Assembly: GCA_013416795.1 (NCBI GenBank)
Contig: RQSC01000002.1
Coordinates: forward strand, 210,525 to 222,350
Length of the DNA: 11,826 bases
Reading direction: 5' to 3'
Origin: Prasinococcaceae sp. CCMP 1430
Lineage: Eukaryota > Prasinodermophyta > Palmophyllophyceae > Prasinococcales > Prasinococcaceae
A model generated the notes under the pieces. The model did not search any database. It worked only from the letters and a program-made list of their open reading frames with translations, and was not told the origin of the DNA. Shown piece after piece: positions 7,100 to 11,826 of this stretch. Made by a program: the position numbers and the translations under genes. How positions within the stretch are numbered: position 1 is the first letter of the stretch; every line of letters starts with the position of its first letter.

Positions 7100-7381
7100 C
7101 TGCGCGCACGCGGCAATCAGCGCACAGGACAGCCCCACGCGCGACGTGCGTGCGCGTGTGCGCGTGCGCGCGCGCGCGCGCGCGCGGGCTCCGCAGCAGC
7201 GGCCGTCGCGGCCCCTCAGCTTGAGCGCAGGAGCGCGCGTGGCCTTCAGGACGTCGTCCACCGGCGGCGCGCGCATGCGATTCGACCTCGCACTCAACCC
7301 GCCAGACCCTCTCGAACCGAAGTGCGCCCAAACGCCCTTATCCAAACGAAACCCAAACCCAAAAAGGGGGGCGGCCAGCAT
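7100..7381 (-). other. Unresolved 5' exon and intron of the SRPBCC gene
   Basis: The missing start of the SRPBCC protein should lie here. Two overlapping frames each hold part of what is expected. One reads RVWRVECEVESHARA at about 7309-7265, a first-strand pattern. The other reads MRAPPVDDVLKA just downstream, the following helix. They are one base out of phase with each other. A donor in the first frame (GCCG|GTGGAC at 7261) would give a phase-consistent 162-bp intron, but it would leave out the PPVDDVLKA helix. The first frame also has no ATG before an upstream TAA. Either the start is elsewhere or the sequence has a one-base error in the GCGCGC run near 7265-7275. Confidence 0.35.
7144..7186. 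repeat. 43-bp alternating purine-pyrimidine tract, (GC/GT)n
   Basis: From 7144 to 7186 purine and pyrimidine alternate without a break (ACGTGCGTGCGCGTGTGCGC, then GTGCGC repeats). Such tracts are prone to form Z-DNA. It lies in the probable first intron of the SRPBCC gene. Confidence 0.8.
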
Positions 7382-7400
7382 GGGCCGGATGTTAGGGTTT
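7381..7400. promoter_or_regulatory. TGGGCC element plus telo-box in divergent promoter
   Basis: TGGGCC at 7381-7386 is followed 5 bp later by TTAGGGTTT at 7392-7400, which is AAACCCTAA on the other strand. In land plants a site II element (TGGGCC/T) next to a telo-box (AAACCCTAA) marks promoters of ribosomal-protein, PCNA and other growth-linked genes. Here the pair sits between two divergently oriented genes. AAACCC-type repeats also occur at about 7350-7360. The function is inferred by analogy. Confidence 0.45.
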
Positions 7401-7770
7401 CATGTTAAGGGTACAAAATACACCACGTAGGGTCCCATTCAAAACTAACAACGGAGCGGCGCGTCCGCGCGGCTGCGCGGAAGAGACTCGCCCGTGGGTA
7501 TATGTAATGTGTTTTGGAGGGTCTGATGGGGTCAATTCGTGCGCGCGCGTCCGTTCCCCGAGGCGCCGTGACGGTTGCCGGGACGGTTGCTTGCCGGGAA
7601 GCGCGGGCCAGTGCGCGCCCGCGCGCCAGTGCGCGCGGCCCCGGCGGCCGGCGGGCTCGATGCCGGACCGAGGCCACGGCCGGCGGGCTCGAGGGCGCGC
7701 GCGCGCGCGTGCGAGCGAGGGGACCCAGGGGACAGCGTGGGATCCGACCAGGTCGTTTGCAGCGGCGGCC
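7401..7770 (+). promoter_or_regulatory. Promoter and 5' leader of the coiled-coil gene
   Basis: The first part (7389-7450) is clearly more AT-rich than its surroundings, as expected of a promoter. A TATA-like GGTATATGTA lies at about 7497-7506. From about 7550 the DNA is GC-rich with short direct repeats (GACGGTTGC twice near 7569-7590; GGCCGGCGGGCTCGA twice, near 7646 and 7677). The frame of the downstream gene stays open through all of it, with ATGs at 7402 and 7660. I treat this as untranslated leader because the composition is unlike the gene and a much better start follows at 7771. Confidence 0.4.
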
Positions 7771-10488
7771 ATGGGCGGCGGCGCCGAAGGCGGCCACGAT
7801 GCCTCGCCGCCGCCGCGCGAACGCGACTGGGTGTGCGGTTATCTGCCGCGCGCCCCGTCCGAGGCTGAGGTGCTCGCAAAGCTCGAGCGTGTGGTTGCCG
7901 TCGAGCGTGGCGAGCGGCATGCGGCCGTGCGGGCGGTGGCCGATGCGTTCGGCACGGTATGCGATGGGCAGCTGGCGGCTGCGCGCAGCGAGGCGGCCGC
8001 GGCGCGCGTCGAATACTCGGAGCGCGGCGACGCGTTGCGCAAGGCACACCTCGCGCGCGCGAACGACATGCTCAAGACCTTGAGCACCTGCAAGTCCGCC
8101 GTGCGCTCTCAGAAGCTGCGCGCTGAGGCGGCGTGCGCGCAAGCAGAACAGATCTCAGAGAATCTGACCGCCCAGCTCGAGCGTGCGGTACGCGAGCGCG
8201 CGGAGGGCCTGCGTGCTGCCGACGCCGCCGCCGAGGCTGCAGCGCGGGAGGCGCGCGAGCAGACTGTTCGCGCCGTCGCGGCCGAGCGCAAGAAATCCCA
8301 GCAGCGTGTCGAGCAGGCGCGCAATGAGGAGCGCGCCGCAGCGGAGGGCCGCACGGCCGACGCAGTGAGTGCCGCATTGACGGACGCCGAGCGCCGATTT
8401 GCTGGCGTGGTCGATGTCACGCGCAGAGCGCTCGAGGCTCAGGCAGAGCTCGCACAAGAGGCGAGGAGGGAGCTCGCGGCTCGCCGCCACCACGCGCGCG
8501 CGGCAACACGCGCAGTGGCGCCCGCCGCAACCTCCAACGCAGGGGCGCGTGACCTCTATCGTGCGCGAGCCCACCTACCTATCGACAGCGATGATGAGGA
8601 AGAAGCAGAGCGCCATGCCGTTGCTGCGGAGCTCTTGGCGGCCGCGCGCTGTGCACCGAGATCGTTGGCCGAAGCAGCCGCGGCCGAGGCCCAGAGTTCA
8701 CAGCTGGCGGCGGGACAGCGGCCCCGCGTTGCGTCAACAGCCACGGTGGTGGGCACCTCCGCTCTGCGGGCGCTACGAAGCCTCGCTACCGATGCGGATC
8801 AGGCTCTTGTCGACGCAGACGAAGCGGGCGGCATAGGCGTTGGTGGGGAGACACGACCGGACTCAGAAGGCTCGAGTGTCGTGACGGACTCAAGCGCTGC
8901 GCCAGCCACACAGATGGCTCGCACGCAGAACGTCGCGTCGCTGTGGTTTCCGATCTGCCCTGTGCCTGCACCGCGTCGGCTGATGGCATCGGCTGCGCTG
9001 TCTGCGTGGCGGCTTGCAGCGCGCATGTCGCGCGACGCCGAGGCTGCCGAGGCCGTCGGTGCGCTTCGCAGCCGCTTGGAGGTCGCAGAAGGCGCCTTGG
9101 ACCGCGAGCAGACCGCAGCCTTGCTCAAAACGGTGCGCATGAGCGGCGACCACGCGCGCGCTCAGGCGGCCGCCGCGCGCGAGTTCGCATCCGTGGCCGC
9201 AGCGCTCGCTGCGTCGCGCGACGCGGCTGTGGCGAAGTGTGAGGCGCTGGGGACGCACACGCACGAGCTTGCCGCAGAGCTCGCGCGTCAGACAGCACAG
9301 CGGCGGTCAGCCGAGGCCCGCGTGGCGGCGCGCAACGCGTTGCGCGAGGCCCGCGTGGGCGACCTCGAAGCGTTAGTGGCAACGCTTTCCAAGGCTCTCG
9401 GTGCCTTCGAGACCAAGGTCTTTGAGCTGTCTGGGAGCAAGGCAAGCGAGGGAGAGGGAGATTCTGAGGAGGAGAGCCGCCGCGCGCGCGCGCGTGCCTT
9501 CCGCGGCGGTGTCAGTGCCTCAGTGGCGGCTGGACGCTCCGACGTGCGCGCCCTGCGCAGCGAAGTCGCCGCTATGCAGTCGGACAACGACGCGATGATG
9601 GGGGCGCTATCAACCCTCATCTCTGACGCGAACTCGAAGATCAGTGCGGCCTTTCAGGCGGGGCGCTCGCAGCGCGGCTGGTGGAAGGACGCATTGGCTG
9701 CCAGGGCGGCCGCAGAGGCAGCGGCGGGAGTCGCCGCCGCCGCGGCAGCCGCGCTCGCTGCGGCGTCTGCCGCAGTACCAGCGGACACCGCTGGCTTTGA
9801 TCTCTTTGACTTGGACTCCCAAAGCACTCCGCACGCGACAGGGACGGATGCAATGACACCTCCATGGTCCCGCATGCTGGATGAGGACACGAGCGCCGGA
9901 CCCGTGGCACCTCCGAGCGACGCGTACGCTGCTCCCGAGCAGCGTCCGCGTGACGGCACTCCTGCGCCCCCGGTCAACCTTCGCGCCACGCGCGCGCCGT
10001 CCGACGCCCATGACGCGGGGTCGACCCCTCCCACGCGCGACAGCGATGCGCAAGAGGGTGCGGGGGAGCATGCGGCGGTGTTGCCGACCACTGCGCGGCC
10101 TTCGCCGTTGCAGCGCGTGTACGAGAGTGCTGAGAAGAGACGCCGCGTCCGCCATGCTCTATTCGACGACACCGACGGCGCCGATACGAACGCCACCGAA
10201 CACCCGCTCATCGCGACGCCACTTGGCGCAAGTGAGGCGAGCGCGCAAACACTGGCCGCAGCGGCGGTGCTCTCCAAGGACGACGAGAGTGACAATATCG
10301 GCACAGACTACACGCACAGGCACGATCTTAACCTGGATCAGCTCGCGCACCTGCGCCTGGACGCTGATGCCCTCTTCTACAAGCGTGCTGCGGACATAGG
10401 TTACTTCAAGGGGCTGCTGGCGGCAGCGACGACGGCGAACAAAGAGGCGACGGAGCGAATGGAACGCGTCCGTCGCAACTGGTTCTGA
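7771..10488 (+). CDS. Large coiled-coil protein (905 aa), single exon, unknown
   Basis: The ATG at 7771 has an ideal context (GCGGCCATGG), and the frame is open to TGA at 10486-10488. Residues 30-240 are a long Ala/Glu/Arg-rich helical region with heptad-like spacing. An acidic linker (DSDDEEEAE, 272-280) and a disordered Ser/Thr-rich part follow. A second helical coil runs at about 410-553, from SAWRLAARMSRDAEAAE to ALGAFETKVFEL, then a shorter helix at about 588-630. Residues 641-672 are a poly-alanine-rich segment. Residues 673-790 are Pro/Asp/Thr-rich and probably unstructured. A basic patch EKRRRVRHA (about 788-796) could be a nuclear signal. The C-terminal 55 residues (DLNLDQLAHLRLDADALFYK from 852, ending RRNWF) look ordered again. 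No motor head, ATPase or zinc motif is visible. It may be a structural or scaffold protein of cytoskeleton, centrosome/cilium or nucleus, but the sequence alone does not decide this. Confidence 0.8.
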   Translation: MGGGAEGGHDASPPPRERDWVCGYLPRAPSEAEVLAKLERVVAVERGERHAAVRAVADAFGTVCDGQLAAARSEAAAARVEYSERGDALRKAHLARANDMLKTLSTCKSAVRSQKLRAEAACAQAEQISENLTAQLERAVRERAEGLRAADAAAEAAAREAREQTVRAVAAERKKSQQRVEQARNEERAAAEGRTADAVSAALTDAERRFAGVVDVTRRALEAQAELAQEARRELAARRHHARAATRAVAPAATSNAGARDLYRARAHLPIDSDDEEEAERHAVAAELLAAARCAPRSLAEAAAAEAQSSQLAAGQRPRVASTATVVGTSALRALRSLATDADQALVDADEAGGIGVGGETRPDSEGSSVVTDSSAAPATQMARTQNVASLWFPICPVPAPRRLMASAALSAWRLAARMSRDAEAAEAVGALRSRLEVAEGALDREQTAALLKTVRMSGDHARAQAAAAREFASVAAALAASRDAAVAKCEALGTHTHELAAELARQTAQRRSAEARVAARNALREARVGDLEALVATLSKALGAFETKVFELSGSKASEGEGDSEEESRRARARAFRGGVSASVAAGRSDVRALRSEVAAMQSDNDAMMGALSTLISDANSKISAAFQAGRSQRGWWKDALAARAAAEAAAGVAAAAAAALAAASAAVPADTAGFDLFDLDSQSTPHATGTDAMTPPWSRMLDEDTSAGPVAPPSDAYAAPEQRPRDGTPAPPVNLRATRAPSDAHDAGSTPPTRDSDAQEGAGEHAAVLPTTARPSPLQRVYESAEKRRRVRHALFDDTDGADTNATEHPLIATPLGASEASAQTLAAAAVLSKDDESDNIGTDYTHRHDLNLDQLAHLRLDADALFYKRAADIGYFKGLLAAATTANKEATERMERVRRNWF

Positions 10489-10597
10489 GCGCAAGAAGCT
10501 TCTTTCTCTAGTTAGAGAGTAGTCTTAGAAAAATGACAAATGTTACAACAACTTTGCGAAAGGTGCCAGCGCGTGCGGCCTTTCTTCGGCTCGCTGA
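10489..10597. promoter_or_regulatory. Convergent 3' spacer, 109 bp
   Basis: This is an AT-rich spacer between two converging stops. TTACA at 10543-10547 gives TGTAA on the minus strand, about 50 bp beyond the stop of the TDP2-like gene, a good position for a 3'-end signal. No TGTA reads on the plus strand here. An imperfect inverted repeat around TCTCTAGTTAGAGA (10506-10519) could form a small hairpin just after the coiled-coil gene. Confidence 0.35.
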
Positions 10598-11824
10598 TCA
10601 TGGGCTGCGCAGCCTCAGCTCGAGCTCCTCGTCTGTGTCGGCGTCGGGCGGAGTAGTGCACTCCTCGCGCGCGCTCGCAGTTGCGAACGTCGTAATGAGC
10701 CCAAAATGGTCTGATATGAAGAGTGGCCTGGCGACGTCCGTCGCATTCTTGCCGCCTGCCATGCGCACACAGTACTCGCCAGGCACGGCAGAGTCACCAA
10801 CGAGGTCGATGGCCGACGCACGCAGCACGTCGCCGTCGAGGCGCGCGACGCATCGGTCGAGCCGGAGCCCCCCTTCCGCGCCGAGCCAGTCCGCGAGCAT
10901 CTTGTTGCGCCGCGTGTCGTAAGTAAAGCCGCGCTCGCCGCTCGAAGCTTTCAGCACTGGCCATGCGTCGAACCAGCCGCGCGTTAGGGGCATGGCGCCG
11001 TCTTTCGTGCTGAAATCACCGTCCTCGAAGCGCGCGTCGCCCCAATTCATATCGCCGCACAAGATCAGGCCCGCGCACGCTTCGGCATCCTCGGTCCACA
11101 GCGAATCGAGCGCGCAAAGTGCTTGTGTCAGCTGAGAGCACCTTTCCTCCTTGAACCATCGGCCCCCACGCACGTCGGGCGATTCGAGGTGGGTGGCCCC
11201 GACCCAGACGTGCATGCCAGCCCCGATGTCGAGCTTCGCCACGAGGGCCGCCCTGCCGGAGCGCGTGTTGAAGAAAGGCACGGTATCCACATCGAGGATG
11301 CGGAGGCGCTTGCGCACGAGCATGACATTGCCGCCGTCGCGCGCAAATCGCGTGTGGACCTTGGGGTGTGCGAGCGCGTAGCCCTCGTACCATGCGGCCT
11401 CTCCGATGGCGTGAAGGAGGGCAGGGTAAGGCTCCTGCATGCATATGACGTCCGGGCACAGCTCGCCCAAAAGCGCGACCGCGGCCGCGGCCCGGCGCAG
11501 CTGCGTGCCGGCACCGCGCGCGTCACCCCACATGTTGAACGTGAGCACCTTGAGGCGGCGAATGAGCGGCGGCTTGTGCGCCGCCGCCGGCGGGCCGGCC
11601 CGCGCGGAGCACGGCCCGACAGCCGCGCGCCCCTTCTCTGGCGACGCCTCAAGCAGCACACCGGCCGATGACGCGTCGCCGTCATCGATGTACGGCCGAG
11701 GCCGCACGCGCCGCCGCCGCTTCGCCGTCGACGGCGCCGCGCCGCCGCTGCCTGCGGTGCCCGAGGCGCCCGCGCCGTGCTTCTGGCTGTCGGCCTCGAG
11801 CACGAGCGCCCCGCCGCCGGCCAT
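10598..11824 (-). CDS. TDP2: TDP2-like tyrosyl-DNA phosphodiesterase (EEP fold)
   Basis: The minus-strand frame has ATG at 11824-11822 and TGA at 10598, 408 residues with no intron. Its motifs are those of the endonuclease/exonuclease/phosphatase superfamily in TDP2 order: LKVLTFNMWG (Asn97), CPDVICMQEPYP (Glu131), VGATHLES (His212, Glu214), LILCGDMNWGD (Asp258, Asn260), FTYDTRRN (300-307), GLRLDRCV (319-326) and FISDHFGLIT (Asp372, His373). THLES, the T-[WY]-DT motif and SDH[FW]GL with LRLDR are closer to TDP2 than to APE1, nocturnin or sphingomyelinase. TDP2 releases 5'-phosphotyrosyl adducts left by trapped topoisomerase II. Residues 1-88 are low in complexity with a nuclear-signal-like patch, AKRRRRVRPRP (34-44). 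No N-terminal UBA domain as in human TDP2 is seen, though the window ends two bases past the ATG, so an upstream start or exon cannot be excluded. The C-terminus is an acidic tail (DADTDEELELRLRSP). Confidence 0.85.
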   Translation of the reverse strand: MAGGGALVLEADSQKHGAGASGTAGSGGAAPSTAKRRRRVRPRPYIDDGDASSAGVLLEASPEKGRAAVGPCSARAGPPAAAHKPPLIRRLKVLTFNMWGDARGAGTQLRRAAAAVALLGELCPDVICMQEPYPALLHAIGEAAWYEGYALAHPKVHTRFARDGGNVMLVRKRLRILDVDTVPFFNTRSGRAALVAKLDIGAGMHVWVGATHLESPDVRGGRWFKEERCSQLTQALCALDSLWTEDAEACAGLILCGDMNWGDARFEDGDFSTKDGAMPLTRGWFDAWPVLKASSGERGFTYDTRRNKMLADWLGAEGGLRLDRCVARLDGDVLRASAIDLVGDSAVPGEYCVRMAGGKNATDVARPLFISDHFGLITTFATASAREECTTPPDADTDEELELRLRSP

Positions 11825-11826
11825 CC

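Noticed and set aside
7392-7400. Chromosome-end telomere
   Set aside because: Only one TTAGGGTTT unit and a few degenerate copies are present, with genes on both sides. It is a short promoter-type element or a chance word, not a telomere array.
7402-7770. N-terminal extension of the coiled-coil protein by 123 codons
   Set aside because: The frame is open from ATG 7402, but the start of this stretch is AT-rich promoter-like DNA containing the telo-box edge, the rest is repeat-like, and the ATG at 7771 has a near-ideal context. It could still be tested by protein N-terminal data.
1-11826. CRISPR array, tRNA/rRNA genes, insertion sequences, prophage or toxin-antitoxin pair
   Set aside because: I found no spaced repeats, no cloverleaf or rRNA-like segments, no transposase or terminal inverted repeats, and the gene structures are eukaryotic.

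Overview
The window looks like nuclear DNA of a GC-rich, unicellular, probably photosynthetic eukaryote (an alga). The reasons are: spliced genes with GT-AG introns of about 94-163 bp; donors of the GTGCGC/GTGAGG/GTACGT type; CTGAC/CTGAT branch-like motifs just before several acceptors; Kozak-like starts; alanine- and arginine-rich proteins; and one gene that resembles a plastid membrane protein family. There are no bacterial operons, ribosome binding sites, RNA genes or CRISPR arrays. I cannot assign the lineage with confidence.

Layout. (1) 1-60 is a C-rich (C6-7GT)n tract. (2) 111-764 (+) encodes an unrecognised 217-aa protein. (3) 885-1813 (-) is a two-exon fragment of an unrecognised membrane protein whose 5' part is missing. 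(4) 1814-1972 is a composite junction: an 18-bp tandem duplication, an orphan 40-codon piece of a PRP28-type DEAD-box helicase, and a single N. (5) 1973-2664 (+) is the two-exon, 5'-truncated gene of a probable plastid membrane protein. (6) 2923-4496 (-) is a complete three-exon AP endonuclease of the APE1/exonuclease III family, with a lysine- and glycine-rich insert carrying a PIP-box-like motif. (7) 4912-6625 (+) is a four-exon gene for a single-pass membrane, helix-rich protein of unknown function. (8) 6705-7099 (-) is the main exon of an SRPBCC/polyketide-cyclase-like protein; its 5' end is unresolved. (9) 7771-10488 (+) is a single-exon gene for a 905-aa coiled-coil protein. (10) 10598-11824 (-) is a TDP2-like endonuclease/exonuclease/phosphatase family protein.

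The genes alternate strictly between strands, so they form convergent and divergent pairs. All four convergent 3' spacers carry TGTA-type motifs, palindromic in three of them. One divergent spacer, at 7382-7400, carries a TGGGCC element and a perfect AAACCCTAA telo-box.

Functionally, two genes are nuclear DNA-repair phosphodiesterases of the same fold: APE1-like for abasic sites and TDP2-like for 5'-phosphotyrosyl ends. The other genes have no evident link to them. I see no phage, transposon or defence-type system. The most useful observations are the chimeric junction around the N, the PIP-like insert in the AP endonuclease, the unresolved 5' end of the SRPBCC gene, and the compact shared promoter and 3'-end elements.
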